Shown here piece by piece: positions 1 through 9,834 of a stretch of 64,000 nt of DNA. The position numbers were made by a program, and so were the translations under genes. The notes under the pieces are model-generated. The model had not been told where the DNA came from. It saw only the letters and a list, made by a program, of their open reading frames with translations, and did not search any database. The stretch comes from Rhizobium sp. BK650. GTDB taxonomy: Bacteria; Pseudomonadota; Alphaproteobacteria; Rhizobiales; Rhizobiaceae. Numbering within the stretch: position 1 is the stretch's first letter; every line of letters starts with the position of its first letter. The stretch covers positions 496,001 through 560,000 of the forward strand of contig NZ_JACIBK010000003.1 of NCBI RefSeq assembly GCF_014195325.1. The letters are read 5' to 3'.

Positions 1-156
1 CGAGCGCGTGCCCGTCAGACTGCCTGATCCTTTATGACCACCTGGTGACGGCGCTTATTCCGCCGACATCGAAAATCACCGGTTGTCATCGTGCCGTCAT
101 TGATGATGAGGATATCGGTCGGCACGATTGGGGATGATGGCGTGGATGCAAATGAA

Positions 157-1367
157 ATGACCAGAGAGAGGACCGCAGCTCCGCGGACAGGTACGCCTCA
201 TGAGGTGTTCGGCGCCTTCCTCAAGCTGGGCCTCACGTCGTTTGGAGGACCGATCGCACATCTCGGCTATTTCCGCGACGAACTCGTGACGCGGCGGAAA
301 TGGATCGACGAGAAAGGCTATGCCGATCTCGTCGCCCTCTGTCAGTTCCTTCCCGGTCCCGCATCGAGCCAGGTCGGTTTCGCCATGGGTCTCATGCGTG
401 GCGGGCCGCTGGGGCGCTTGCGGCGTGGAGCGCATTCACGCTTCCGTCCGCGCTGATCCTGTTCATCTTCGCGACGGCCGCCACCGCACTCGACAATCCC
501 GCCGGGCAGGGCCTGCTGCACGGATTGAAGCTCGTCGCCGTTGCGGTCGTGGCGCAGGCCGTCCGGGGCATGGCGCGATCACTGACGCCCGACAAGCCGC
601 GCGCCGGCATCGCGCTGGCCGCAATATTCATGGTTATCTCAGGGGGATTGTTCGGCCAGCTTGCAGCCATCGTGCTAGGCGCCGTTTCAGGGCTCGTCCT
701 TTGCCGCGGGGTCGCAGTCGAGCACAAGGAAGGTTTATCGTTCGGAATATCGAGATCTGCGGGCCTCGCCTGCCTGCTGGTCTTCCTGCTCCTGCTGTTC
801 GGATTGCCGCTCATCATCTCCATCCTGGATACGCAGGGGCTGCGCCTTTTCGATGCCTTCTATCGCTCAGGCGCGCTGGTATTCGGCGGCGGGCATGTCG
901 TCCTGCCGTTGCTCGAGGCCGAAGTGGTGAGGCCGGGCTGGGTTTCGGAAAACGCGTTTCTCGCCGGTTATGGCGTTGCGCAGGCGGTGCCCGGTCCGCT
1001 GTTTACCTTTTCGGCTTATCTCGGGGCCGTGACGGGGCCGTCTCCCAATGGCATCACCGGTGCTGCTATCGCTCTGGTCGCCATTTTTCTGCCCGGCTTT
1101 CTGCTGCTGCTCGGGACGCTACCTTTCTGGGACAGGCTCAGCGCCTATCTGCTGGCACAGGCAGCGATGCGAGGCGCAAACGCCGCCGTAGTCGGCGTGC
1201 TGGGTGCGGCACTCTACAGCCCGGTATGGACAAGCGCGGTTCTCACATCGGCCGATTTTGCCCTCGCGCTCTCCGGCTTCCTTCTGTTGGTCGTCTGGAA
1301 GGCGCCGCCATGGATTGTCGTGCTGCTGATGGCGGCGAGTGCGATTCTGTTGCAGGTCGTCGCCTGA
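157..1367 (+). pseudogene. chrA: Chromate transporter ChrA, frameshifted
   Basis: ChrA-family inner-membrane chromate transporter split over two frames. The first frame, from ATG 157 (an upstream ATG at 91 is also possible), carries the N-terminal hallmark: SFGGPIAHLGYFRDE followed by a CQFLPGPASSQVG segment. It goes out of register at the G run 411-414. The second frame resumes with GALAAWSAFTLPSA and continues through several hydrophobic segments and the duplicated-half motif FGGGHVVLPLL to the stop at 1367. One extra G in the run would restore a single protein of about 400 residues, the usual ChrA length. Both halves look otherwise intact, so this is either a recent inactivating deletion or a sequence error in a homopolymer. 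Confidence 0.85.
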
Positions 1368-1390
1368 ACTGTATCTGCCGGGAAACGCTT

Positions 1391-2236
1391 CTATAGCAAA
1401 GCGGCTTGCACCGCCGCCCATGCCGCCCGGCCCAGCCTAGCATCCGCAATGTCGGTTCCGCCATGGGCATGAAGGCTGGAGCGAGGCGTCGCTTCGCCGG
1501 GGAGTAATACGCGATGGCCTGCCTCCTGGTCAACGATCAGTGACACTGGCCTGCCGCTGTCCTCGCGGCGACGGGCTAGCTCGCGCGCGAATTCATCCGA
1601 CGGCCAGAGCGCATCGTCTGCGCCAGCTATGAGCACAAGGTCCGCGGCGGCTCTCTCGACCGGAATCCGCGCCTGTCGCAGGGTTTCCTCGTCCGTCGTC
1701 AGGCATTGTTGGAAGAAGGAGCGATAGGATACCAGCCCATCACGATAGACCCGTTTCCAAGAGGGCGCGGCAGGCACGAAATCCAGCGGCTCTCCCTTCC
1801 ATGACCATGACGAGCGTTCCGGCCAGGCGATGCCATCCTTGCCGGGACCGATATTGCCCCACACGACCGAGGTGGGGCTGATCGCAATCACGGCGCTGAT
1901 GCGAGGGTTTACGATGGATGTCAGCAAGGCCGCTTCGGCGCCTTTCGACGTTCCAATGAAGATGATGCGCCGGCATCCTCTAGCAATCAGATCGTCCGCG
2001 GCATCACAAAAGGTTTCCAGCGGAGTTTCGCAGATGCCGGGTGACTGACCGGGACCGCCGAACCATTGCAGCGCCAATGCTTTCGCGCCAGCCTCGGCAA
2101 AGAGTTTGGCACGATCGGTATCAATCCTGCCACTGGAACCGCTGAGCACGACGACACCGGTCTCTCCGGCACCCGGCCGCGTGACGAAGACGCCGTTTAT
2201 CCGGCCTTCAAGCCTTTCGATTTCGAAATTCGCCAT
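1391..2236 (-). CDS. Alpha/beta hydrolase, BAAT/acyl-CoA thioesterase C-terminal type
   Basis: A 281-residue predicted cytosolic alpha/beta hydrolase. The nucleophile elbow is GTSKGAEAALL with Ser97; a likely acid lies in the AGADDALWPS loop and the catalytic His in AGHRVLLPGE. The strand order and the GTSKG elbow resemble the C-terminal catalytic domain of bile acid-CoA:amino acid N-acyltransferase and acyl-CoA thioesterases, often annotated in rhizobia as dienelactone hydrolase-like. No signal peptide is seen. It is convergent with chrA (23-bp gap) and divergent from the methyltransferase. The substrate cannot be told from sequence. Confidence 0.7.
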   Translation of the reverse strand: MANFEIERLEGRINGVFVTRPGAGETGVVVLSGSSGRIDTDRAKLFAEAGAKALALQWFGGPGQSPGICETPLETFCDAADDLIARGCRRIIFIGTSKGAEAALLTSIVNPRISAVIAISPTSVVWGNIGPGKDGIAWPERSSWSWKGEPLDFVPAAPSWKRVYRDGLVSYRSFFQQCLTTDEETLRQARIPVERAAADLVLIAGADDALWPSDEFARELARRREDSGRPVSLIVDQEAGHRVLLPGEATPRSSLHAHGGTDIADARLGRAAWAAVQAALL

Positions 2237-2310
2237 CGCGCCTGTTACTATGTTGACATCTTGTTGAATTAACGGGTGGTTCTCGACGGAAACAGAGTGT
2301 GGAGCCTATC

Positions 2311-3093
2311 ATGGCCGGGACACTGCGGGAACGAGCCGGGGTATCTTTCGAGGATGCCGATGTCGTCAGCAACTATCCCTATCGTCCATCTTATCCCGAT
2401 GACGTCTACGAGAAGCTGGTGGCAATAGCGCCAAAGCGCGATTGCCTGCTGGATATAGGCTGCGGTCCGGGAAAGATTTCGCGACCTCTCTCGCGGCAGT
2501 TCGAAAAGATCATTGCCATCGACCCATCGCGCCACATGATCGAACTCGGCCAGAGCCTGGAGGAGGGACGGGCACGCAATCTCCACTGGATCGTCGGTTT
2601 CGCCGAGGATGTCGATATCTCCGATCGCCCCGATCTCATCGTCGCCGCCGCCAGCATCCACTGGATGGATCATAAGCGGCTTTTTGCGAGGCTGAGAACC
2701 TATGCCGCTTCCGATCACAAGGTCGCGGTGATTTCCGGCGACGCGCCGTTCCAGCCGGCTTGGGAGGCAGATTGGCAGTCTTTTCTCGGCAAATGGGTTC
2801 CTGCAATATCAGGCGAGGCATTCGATCCCATCGGCAAGCAAGAGAACTGGTTGGCATACAAAACCTATCTCGATATCGACGGCTCCGAAGAATTTTCCTC
2901 GCCATTTGAACAGAAGGTCGAAGACTTCATTCGCTGCCAGCACTCGCGCGATACATTCGCACCGGCACGGCTGGCAGATAGGATGAGCGAGTTCGATCTG
3001 GAACTCCGTGAAATGTTAGCTCCCTACGCATCCAACGAAAGACTGAGTTTCGTCGTCAAGACGAAACTGGTTTGGGGTTCGATCAGGCCATAA
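2311..3093 (+). CDS. Class I SAM-dependent methyltransferase
   Basis: A 260-residue methyltransferase of unknown substrate. Motif I of the Rossmann fold is plain (LLDIGCGPGK, residues about 46-55), followed by an acidic residue at the end of strand 2 (IAIDPSRHM) that would bind the ribose of S-adenosylmethionine. The later segment ASIHWMDH is typical of methyltransferase domain 11/25 proteins. I prefer ATG 2311 to the in-frame GTG at 2299, because a GGAG at 2301-2304 sits at proper distance before 2311. It stands alone between two minus-strand genes. Confidence 0.8.
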   Translation: MAGTLRERAGVSFEDADVVSNYPYRPSYPDDVYEKLVAIAPKRDCLLDIGCGPGKISRPLSRQFEKIIAIDPSRHMIELGQSLEEGRARNLHWIVGFAEDVDISDRPDLIVAAASIHWMDHKRLFARLRTYAASDHKVAVISGDAPFQPAWEADWQSFLGKWVPAISGEAFDPIGKQENWLAYKTYLDIDGSEEFSSPFEQKVEDFIRCQHSRDTFAPARLADRMSEFDLELREMLAPYASNERLSFVVKTKLVWGSIRP

Positions 3094-3141
3094 TCAAAAT
3101 CCGCCCAAAGCTGCCGTCAGACTTGCCTGTCCGAGCGCCGC

Positions 3142-3879
3142 TCACAGCCGCAGGCTATCGTCCAGCCAGACCCGGAAACCGCCGCGGAAGGCGTTGTCAT
3201 TGCTGCCGCGCCGGCATTTCGGCGGCATTTCCTTGAGACGGTCGACATTGCCGCCGCCGATAACGATGTAATCGGGCTGCAGGGCAGCAGCCAGGCGATC
3301 GGTAACGTCGAAGACCGATTTTCGCCATCTGCCCTTGCCGCGCCCCTCTAGCCCTCGTTCGCCGACATAGTCTTCGAAGGTCGCCTTCTTGTAGGGCATG
3401 TGCGCCAGTTCGAGCGGCAGGCAGACGTTCTCGGCGATCATGGCCGAGCCCAGTCCGGTGCCGAGGCCGAGAAAGAGCATGCGGCCGGCTTCGTAGCTGC
3501 CGATCGCCTGCATCAGCGCGTCGTTGACCATACGCACCGGCTTGCCGAGAGCTGCCTCGAAGTCGAACCCCTTCCATTCCGGTCCGAGGTTGAACGGATC
3601 GGCTGCGGGGCGGTGGGCGGCGACGGGACCGGGATAGCCCATGGCGACGAGATCGTAATGCCAGTCAGCGGTGAGATCGCGGAGTGCGTCCACCATCTTC
3701 TTCGCAGTCATCTTAGGCCCTGAAGCGACCGAGCGCCGCTCGCTGCCGCTGCTGAGTTCCGCTTTCACATGCGAGCCGCCTATGTCGACAGCCAAGACGA
3801 TGCGGCTTCCGGATGCCGCCTCCGGCTTGTGGTTCTCACCGGTCTGTTTTGCCTCGGATGTTTCCATCATGTCGGCCAT
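3142..3879 (-). CDS. ROK-family kinase, polyphosphate-glucokinase-like
   Basis: A 245-residue ASKHA/ROK sugar kinase. The phosphate-1 motif DIGGSHVK (from residue 32), the YPGPV turn, the catalytic-type ND in MVNDALMQAIG, the second glycine loop LGLGTGLGSAMI, and a late IVIGGGN match actinobacterial polyphosphate glucokinases more than ATP glucokinases. The usual ROK zinc-binding cysteine cluster is not apparent, as in polyphosphate glucokinases. A GGGAGGAG ribosome binding site precedes the start. It is divergent, 158 bp apart, from a GH15 glucoamylase, so phosphorylation of glucose released from alpha-glucan is a reasonable inference. The phosphoryl donor is untested. Confidence 0.75.
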   Translation of the reverse strand: MADMMETSEAKQTGENHKPEAASGSRIVLAVDIGGSHVKAELSSGSERRSVASGPKMTAKKMVDALRDLTADWHYDLVAMGYPGPVAAHRPAADPFNLGPEWKGFDFEAALGKPVRMVNDALMQAIGSYEAGRMLFLGLGTGLGSAMIAENVCLPLELAHMPYKKATFEDYVGERGLEGRGKGRWRKSVFDVTDRLAAALQPDYIVIGGGNVDRLKEMPPKCRRGSNDNAFRGGFRVWLDDSLRL

Positions 3880-4037
3880 GCTGGCGCTCCTCCCTGCGCG
3901 ATACCCGCTTCATTCCCTGCTTACTTTTATCCGGCGCAAGATCGTCGCCCGCTGTCAAGGCCGGTATATTGCGGATCGCCTGATTTCGTCTCAGGATGGC
4001 ATGCTCGCAGGAGCATCGCGAAACGGAGGAACTGCAC

Positions 4038-6464
4038 TTGGCCATTGCGACATTGCAACCCCGTTCCGCCGTACCGACAGGCGCGCCAGGCATCCAGCCT
4101 CGCTGGACCTCCAGCGACAAGAGCGCGGTCGGGACCGCCGTGAGCGCTGCGAGCTGCGTCTGGTTCACGGCAAGCCATGGCATCCTCAACGAGATCTACG
4201 CGCCGCGGCTGGATATGGCCTGCATGCGCGATTTCGGTTTCATCGTCACGGCAGAGGGCTATTTCTCCGAGGAGAAACGCGACGCCGATCACCGCGTCGA
4301 GGCGATCGAGGATGGGGTCCCGGCCTTCCGCCTAATCAATACCGCCCGTGACGGCCGCTATCGCATCACCAAGATCATCTTTTCAGACCCCGAGCGCGAG
4401 GTCGTGCTGCAGGATATCCGCTTCGAGGCATTGACCGGCAATCTTTCCGACTACCGGCTGCATGCCCTGGCCGCCCCGCATCTCGTCAATGGCGGCGCCG
4501 ACAACACCGGCTGGTATGCCGATTTCAAACGCAAGCCGATGCTCTTTGCTGAAGGGTCCGGGCGGTCGCTCGCAATCGCCGCCTCTGTACCCTGGCTTAC
4601 CCGTTCCGTGGGCTATGTCGGCTTTTCCGACGGCTGGCAGACATTGTCGCGCGGCGAGGGGCTCAGACAGGACTATTGCTGCGCCACGTCGGGCAATATC
4701 GCACTGTCGGGAACGCTCGATATTCAGGCGGGCCAGGGCCAAGGGAATGCGGGAAGGGCGCTGATCGCCATCGGCTTCGGCACGCAGCCGGAGGAAGCCG
4801 CCGTGCGGGCGCTGCTCAGCCTGGAACAGGGCGTCGAGCCGGCGCTGAAACACTATCGCAACGGCTGGCGGGAGTGGCAGGCCGGTCTGCTTTCGCTCGA
4901 CGAGCCGCATGATCCGAACCAGCTGAACCGCTACCGCGTCAGTACCAGCGTGCTCGCAACCCACCGCGACGATGCCTCGGGCGCCATTATCGCCAGTCTT
5001 TCCATCCCGTGGGGTTTTAATAAGAGCGATGACGACCTTGGCGGTTATCACCTCGTGTGGACCCGCGATCTGGTGGAGACGGCGGGCGGTCTGCTTGCCG
5101 CCGGGGCGGCGGCGGACGCACGTTCGGTGCTCGACTATCTCACTGTCATCCAGGAAGCGGACGGCCATTGGGTACAGAACGCCTGGCTCGACGGGCGGCC
5201 CTACTGGAACGGCATCCAGATGGACGAGACGGCCTTTCCGATCCTTCTCTACGACATGCTGCTGCGATCAGGCGAAATCGGCGCGTCGGAGGCCCACCGG
5301 TACCTGCCGATGATCGAGGCGGCGGCAGGCTATATCGTTCGAAACGGTCCCGCCACACAGGAGGACCGCTGGGAGGAGGATGCCGGCTATTCGCCCTTCA
5401 CGCTCGCCGTCGAGATCGCCGGCCTGCTTGCGGCCGCCGATGCCGTGGAGGCTGCCGGGCGGGTGGATGCGGCGCGCTATCTGCGCGAGGTAGCAGACGG
5501 ATGGAACGAGCGGATCGAGGAATGGACATACGCCACCGATACGGAACTGTCGCGCAGGCTTGGCATCGAGGGATACTATGTGCGCATCGCCTCGGGTACC
5601 GACGGCGGCTTATCATTGAGGCGTGACTTCATTCCGATCCGTAATCGCGACGATCTCGGCGAGGTGCTTGAGGCTGATCTGTTGATCAGCCCGGATGCGC
5701 TGGCCCTGGTGCGCTTTGGCCTCAGGGCGGCAGACGATCCGCGTATTCTCGGCACGGTCGCGGCGATCGATGCGGAGCTGCGGCGCGACCTTCCAGCCGG
5801 GCCCTACTGGTATCGCTACAATGACGACGGTTATGGCGAGCGCATCGGCGGCGCACCCTTCGCCGGGAGCGGTGTCGGCAGGCTCTGGCCGCTGCTGACA
5901 GGCGAGCGCGCCCATTACGAGCTTGCCGCGGGGCGGGTGGACGAGGCGCGGCGGATGCTGGCTGCGCTCGAAGCATCGGCCAGCGAGGGCGGGTTGTTGC
6001 CGGAACAGATTTGGGACAGCGAGGATGTGCCGGAACGCGAGCTTTTCCTTGGCCGCCCCTCCGGCAGCGCCATGCCGCTGGTCTGGGCGCATGCCGAACA
6101 TATCAAACTGCTGCGGTCGCTCCGCGACGGCGTGGTCTTCGACATGCCGCCACAGACATTTGCCCGCTACGTCGCGGCAACGGAACCGGTATCGCCGCCT
6201 TTTTCCTGGCGCCCGACGGACCGGCGCGAGCGGATGCCGGCGGGGAGGGTTCTTCGCATCGAACTGCCTGCGCCGGCAAGGGTGCGTTGGTCGATCGACC
6301 AATGGGCAAATGCCTCGGACACGCCATGCCACGACAGCGGTTTCGGCACCTACGTTTTCGACCTGCATACCGAGGCGCTTCCAGCCGGCTCGATCGATTT
6401 CACGATCTTCTGGACGGATGCGCAGCGCTGGGAAGGGGTGGATTTCAGAGTAGAGGTGGCGTGA
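4038..6464 (+). CDS. Glycoside hydrolase family 15 glucoamylase-like protein
   Basis: An 808-residue GH15 protein (glucan 1,4-alpha-glucosidase/glucodextranase type). An N-terminal beta-sandwich of about 270 residues of the glucodextranase-N kind is followed by an (alpha/alpha)6 barrel. The barrel includes FNKSDDDLGGYHLVWTRDL, where the WTRD segment is the conserved substrate site, and a WEEDAGYSPFTLAVEIAG segment with the expected acid; LLPEQIWD is the probable catalytic-base region. I choose a TTG start at 4038, because GGAGGA at 4025-4030 lies 7 nt before it and upstream in-frame ATG codons lack a site. No secretion signal is visible, suggesting action on intracellular glucan or imported dextrins, in keeping with the divergent kinase. 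Confidence 0.85.
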   Translation: MAIATLQPRSAVPTGAPGIQPRWTSSDKSAVGTAVSAASCVWFTASHGILNEIYAPRLDMACMRDFGFIVTAEGYFSEEKRDADHRVEAIEDGVPAFRLINTARDGRYRITKIIFSDPEREVVLQDIRFEALTGNLSDYRLHALAAPHLVNGGADNTGWYADFKRKPMLFAEGSGRSLAIAASVPWLTRSVGYVGFSDGWQTLSRGEGLRQDYCCATSGNIALSGTLDIQAGQGQGNAGRALIAIGFGTQPEEAAVRALLSLEQGVEPALKHYRNGWREWQAGLLSLDEPHDPNQLNRYRVSTSVLATHRDDASGAIIASLSIPWGFNKSDDDLGGYHLVWTRDLVETAGGLLAAGAAADARSVLDYLTVIQEADGHWVQNAWLDGRPYWNGIQMDETAFPILLYDMLLRSGEIGASEAHRYLPMIEAAAGYIVRNGPATQEDRWEEDAGYSPFTLAVEIAGLLAAADAVEAAGRVDAARYLREVADGWNERIEEWTYATDTELSRRLGIEGYYVRIASGTDGGLSLRRDFIPIRNRDDLGEVLEADLLISPDALALVRFGLRAADDPRILGTVAAIDAELRRDLPAGPYWYRYNDDGYGERIGGAPFAGSGVGRLWPLLTGERAHYELAAGRVDEARRMLAALEASASEGGLLPEQIWDSEDVPERELFLGRPSGSAMPLVWAHAEHIKLLRSLRDGVVFDMPPQTFARYVAATEPVSPPFSWRPTDRRERMPAGRVLRIELPAPARVRWSIDQWANASDTPCHDSGFGTYVFDLHTEALPAGSIDFTIFWTDAQRWEGVDFRVEVA

Positions 6465-6555
6465 GAGCGGGCGATCACTGCCGATCTCCCCGCCTTGAGT
6501 AACGCACCCGGTGAGCGCGTGACGACAGCACAAGCGGCCGGGAATGTCCCTGATA

Positions 6556-7626
6556 TTACGATTTGTAGATCAGCCAGCTCTTGGTGAATTCCTTCTGCAT
6601 GCCGTCTTCATAGACGACGGTGCAGTTGCGGCCGGCATTCTTGGCGCTGTAGAGAGCGATATCGCTCTTGGAATAGAGCTCGCCGGCATCCTCGGCGTGC
6701 GAGGCCATGCAGATGCCGATGGAGACCGTGACCGGACCGTAATTGACGCGCGTGCGGGAATTCTTAAAGGGTGTGGCTTCGAGCGTGCGGCGGATGCGCT
6801 CTGCAATCGCAGTCACTTCCTCCAGCGTGTTGCCGTCGATGATGAGAGCGAACTCTTCGCCGCCGGTCCGGGCGACAAAAACGTCGCGGCGGACATTGGC
6901 GCGGATGACGGAAGCGACCGTCGCCAAAACCTTGTCACCGACCGGGTGGCCATAGGTGTCATTGATCTTCTTGAAATTGTCGATGTCCGCAAGCAGCAGG
7001 GCCGTGACCGGGCGCAGCGCCGGATTGTTGAAGACGGCGGCCAGGCGGTCGTCGAAGGCGCGGCGGTTGGAAAGGCGCGTCAGCGAATCCGTGTTGGCGA
7101 TGCGCTTATATTCATCGAGTTCTTTGCGAACCTGGTCCATCTCTTGTGAGCGCTGGACCATGTCTTCTACGGTTTTTTCGCCATGGCTGATCGTATCGCC
7201 GGTTGCCTGGGTGAGGAGATCGATGGCATTTTCGATGAGGTCGGCGCTCGTCGAACTCTTGGAACTGATACGCTTGCAGGTCTCGTTGAGCAGCCTGTTA
7301 TAGCTTTCGAGCGAAGTCTGTTCCTGGCGAAGCACACGCAGCAGGCCTTCCAGCTCGCCGGCAATACGGCTATGCGCGTCATCGAAGATCTTTGCCGGTG
7401 CCGTATGGGCGCAATGCTGAGCACCGAGCGCATCGAGCTCGGCTTGCGTCGCCTGGCTGCCGAGGGCAGCAAGGTCGCGGGTGAGGGCCGGGTTGGAGCC
7501 GATATAAGCCTCGTAGAAGAGTTCATAATTGCGGGGAATTGGTGCAACGCCCATGGCACGCATGGCATAGGTGATCTGACCCGCCACATCGGGAACCTGC
7601 ACCTTGGGCGCAACGGCCGTATTCAT
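6556..7626 (-). CDS. GGDEF-domain diguanylate cyclase
   Basis: A 356-residue cyclic-di-GMP synthase. Residues 1-170 form a helical region with no transmembrane segment that I can see and no recognised sensor domain. The GGDEF domain begins near NTDSLTRLSNRRAFD (residue 178) and contains LLADIDNFKKIND and the active-site GGEEF at 255-259, so catalysis is expected. The position of the RxxD inhibitory site reads VRRD, one residue out of the usual spacing from GGEEF, so the product-inhibition site appears absent. It stands alone; the 363 bp upstream are AT-rich. Confidence 0.9.
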   Translation of the reverse strand: MNTAVAPKVQVPDVAGQITYAMRAMGVAPIPRNYELFYEAYIGSNPALTRDLAALGSQATQAELDALGAQHCAHTAPAKIFDDAHSRIAGELEGLLRVLRQEQTSLESYNRLLNETCKRISSKSSTSADLIENAIDLLTQATGDTISHGEKTVEDMVQRSQEMDQVRKELDEYKRIANTDSLTRLSNRRAFDDRLAAVFNNPALRPVTALLLADIDNFKKINDTYGHPVGDKVLATVASVIRANVRRDVFVARTGGEEFALIIDGNTLEEVTAIAERIRRTLEATPFKNSRTRVNYGPVTVSIGICMASHAEDAGELYSKSDIALYSAKNAGRNCTVVYEDGMQKEFTKSWLIYKS

Positions 7627-7989
7627 TCCGGCAACTCCTCATCCAATTCTTAAGCAATCTTCTATTTGTTAGCTTAGATTTCTTGGGAAAAGATTAAAGC
7701 GACATATACCAAAGATTACATACGATAAGTTTGATGGGCATCAATACTACGATCACTCCTATGATTTTTCTCAGAATTTTGTAAGTTCGACTGCGAAAGA
7801 GACACCTCTTATGCGCGAGACGTCCCAAAAAGTTCAGTCTTTTTCTCTTTTCGAGGATTGTTTTTGCTTCGTTGACTGTCGGTGTCTGTTCTTTGGTCTA
7901 CTGGCAGGCAGGGCGAAATGACAAATTCTCTTTCGTGAATCCTGATTTACGGGGAGCGGTTTACGGCTCCCTTTCGAAGGCATGAGATC
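7627..7989. other. AT-rich intergenic region with one hairpin
   Basis: This 363-bp gap lies between two divergent genes and is clearly richer in A and T than its surroundings. It must hold the promoters of the diguanylate cyclase (minus) and the small membrane protein (plus). A 6-bp inverted repeat GGGAGC/GCTCCC at about 7952-7973 could be a leader hairpin or the end of a small RNA. I found no convincing open reading frame. Confidence 0.4.
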
Positions 7990-8214
7990 ATGGAATCGTC
8001 TCGCGATACTTCGCCGGTCATTCTCGCAGTCGCCGTCCTCGCCGGCGGTATCTTCCTTTTGCAGCAGAGCGGCTTCTTCAATGGCATCTTCAGCACCGAC
8101 ATCCTCGCCAGTGTGAAGGCGGAGGACGTTCTCAGTACATCCGATATCGCCGCCATGGAAAAACCAGTGGCGGCCACTATCGATACGGCCCAGACGGCTC
8201 GGTCCGGTAGCTGA
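7990..8214 (+). CDS. Small single-pass membrane protein, unknown function
   Basis: A 74-residue protein with one hydrophobic segment near the N-terminus (PVILAVAVLAGGIFLL) followed by a short polar tail rich in Ala, Thr and Ser. It begins with ATG after a purine-rich stretch (CGAAGG) and ends 12 bp before the convergent end of fumA. I do not recognise a family. Good start context and typical rhizobial codon use support a real gene. Confidence 0.6.
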   Translation: MESSRDTSPVILAVAVLAGGIFLLQQSGFFNGIFSTDILASVKAEDVLSTSDIAAMEKPVAATIDTAQTARSGS

Positions 8215-8226
8215 TTGCTCTAGGTA

Positions 8227-9834
8227 TCAGCCGAGATTCAGCTCCTGGAAGAAGTCGTTGCCCTTGTCGTCGATAACGATGAAGGCCGGGAAATCTTCGA
8301 CCTCGATCTTCCAGACGGCTTCCATGCCGAGCTCGGGATATTCCAGCACATCGACCTTTCGGATGCAGTCCTGCGCCAGGCGTGCGGCCGGACCGCCGAT
8401 CGAGCCGAGATAGAAGCCCCGGTGCTTCTTGCAGGCCTCGCGCACCGCGCGCGAACGATTGCCCTTGGCGAGCATGACCATGGAGCCGCCGAAGGACTGG
8501 AACTGGTCGACATAGGAATCCATGCGGCCTGCCGTCGTCGGACCGAAGGAGCCGGACGCGTAACCAGCTGGCGTCTTCGCCGGGCCGGCATAATAAACCG
8601 GGTGGTTTTTCATGTAGGCTGGCATGCCTTCGCCCTTTTCCAGGCGTTCACGGATCTTGGCATGGGCGAGGTCGCGGGCGACGATTATCGTGCCCGATAG
8701 CGATAGGCGCGTCTTGACCGGATGCCTGGAAAGCTCCGAGAGTATACCGACCATCGGCTGGTTGAGGTCGATGCGCACGACGGATTCCGACAGTTTCGCT
8801 TCGTCGATGTCAGGCATGTATTTCGACGGATCGGTTTCCAGTTGCTCGATGAAGATGCCGTCACGGGTGATCTTGCCCTTGGCCTGACGGTCGGCGGAAC
8901 AGGAAACCCCAAGGCCGATCGGCAGCGAGGCGCCATGGCGGGGCAGGCGGATGACGCGCACGTCATGACAGAAATACTTGCCGCCGAATTGGGCGCCGAC
9001 GCCGAGGTTCTGGGTCAGCTTGTGGATTTCCTTCTCCATCTCGAGATCGCGGAAGGCATGGCCGCTTTCGGAACCTTCCGTCGGCAAGTCGTCGAGATAG
9101 CGGGTGGAGGCGAGCTTGACCGTCTTCAGGTTCATCTCGGCCGAAGTGCCGCCGATGACGATGGCCAGATGGTAGGGGGGACAGGCTGCCGTACCGAGCG
9201 TGAGGATCTTCTCCTTAAGGAAGTCCAGCATGCGCTCATGCGTTAGAAGCGACGGCGTACCCTGGAAGAGGAAGGTCTTGTTGGCCGAGCCGCCGCCCTT
9301 GGCGACGAAGAGGAAGTCATAGCTGTCGGTACCTTCCTCATAGATATCGATCTGCGCCGGCAGATTGTTTTTGGTGTTCTTTTCCTCGAACATCTTGATT
9401 GGCGCGAGCTGCGAATAGCGCAGGTTCTTCTTTTCATAGGCGTCGAGCACCCCTTTCGAGAGCGCTGCCGCATCGCCGCCCTCGGTCCACACACGGCGAC
9501 CCTTCTTGCCCATGATGATCGCCGTACCCGTATCCTGGCACATGGGCAGCACGCCGCCGGCGGCGATATTGGCGTTTTTCAGCAGGTCATAGGCGACGAA
9601 GCGGTCATTGTCGGTGGCTTCGGGATCATCGAGGATCGCAGCGAGCTGCTTCAGATGGCCTGGGCGCAAGAGGTGGTTGATGTCAGCAAAGGCGGTTTCG
9701 GCGAGCAGGCGGATGCCCCCGGGATCGACCGAGAGGATCTCCTGGCCCTTGAACGTATCGACAGAGACATAGTCGCTGCTGATCTTGCGGTAAGGGGTAG
9801 TGTCGGCGCCAAGGGGAAAGAGATCGTCAGTCAT
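8227..9834 (-). CDS. fumA: Fumarate hydratase class I, iron-sulfur type
   Basis: A 535-residue class I fumarase that interconverts fumarate and L-malate in the citric acid cycle, using an oxygen-sensitive [4Fe-4S] cluster. The N-terminal alpha domain includes [18 protein letters not shown], with a cluster-ligand Cys, and a [20 protein letters not shown] segment with a second; the C-terminal beta domain has [15 protein letters not shown]. Length and order match the fused FumA/FumB form rather than the split two-subunit form. A class II fumarase lies 264 bp upstream in the same orientation, with a terminator-like hairpin between them, so the two are probably separate transcripts. Confidence 0.95.
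   Translation of the reverse strand: MTDDLFPLGADTTPYRKISSDYVSVDTFKGQEILSVDPGGIRLLAETAFADINHLLRPGHLKQLAAILDDPEATDNDRFVAYDLLKNANIAAGGVLPMCQDTGTAIIMGKKGRRVWTEGGDAAALSKGVLDAYEKKNLRYSQLAPIKMFEEKNTKNNLPAQIDIYEEGTDSYDFLFVAKGGGSANKTFLFQGTPSLLTHERMLDFLKEKILTLGTAACPPYHLAIVIGGTSAEMNLKTVKLASTRYLDDLPTEGSESGHAFRDLEMEKEIHKLTQNLGVGAQFGGKYFCHDVRVIRLPRHGASLPIGLGVSCSADRQAKGKITRDGIFIEQLETDPSKYMPDIDEAKLSESVVRIDLNQPMVGILSELSRHPVKTRLSLSGTIIVARDLAHAKIRERLEKGEGMPAYMKNHPVYYAGPAKTPAGYASGSFGPTTAGRMDSYVDQFQSFGGSMVMLAKGNRSRAVREACKKHRGFYLGSIGGPAARLAQDCIRKVDVLEYPELGMEAVWKIEVEDFPAFIVIDDKGNDFFQELNLG

Noticed and set aside
1..90. A gene fragment at the left edge
   Set aside because: No frame with recognisable sequence or start context is present in these bases.
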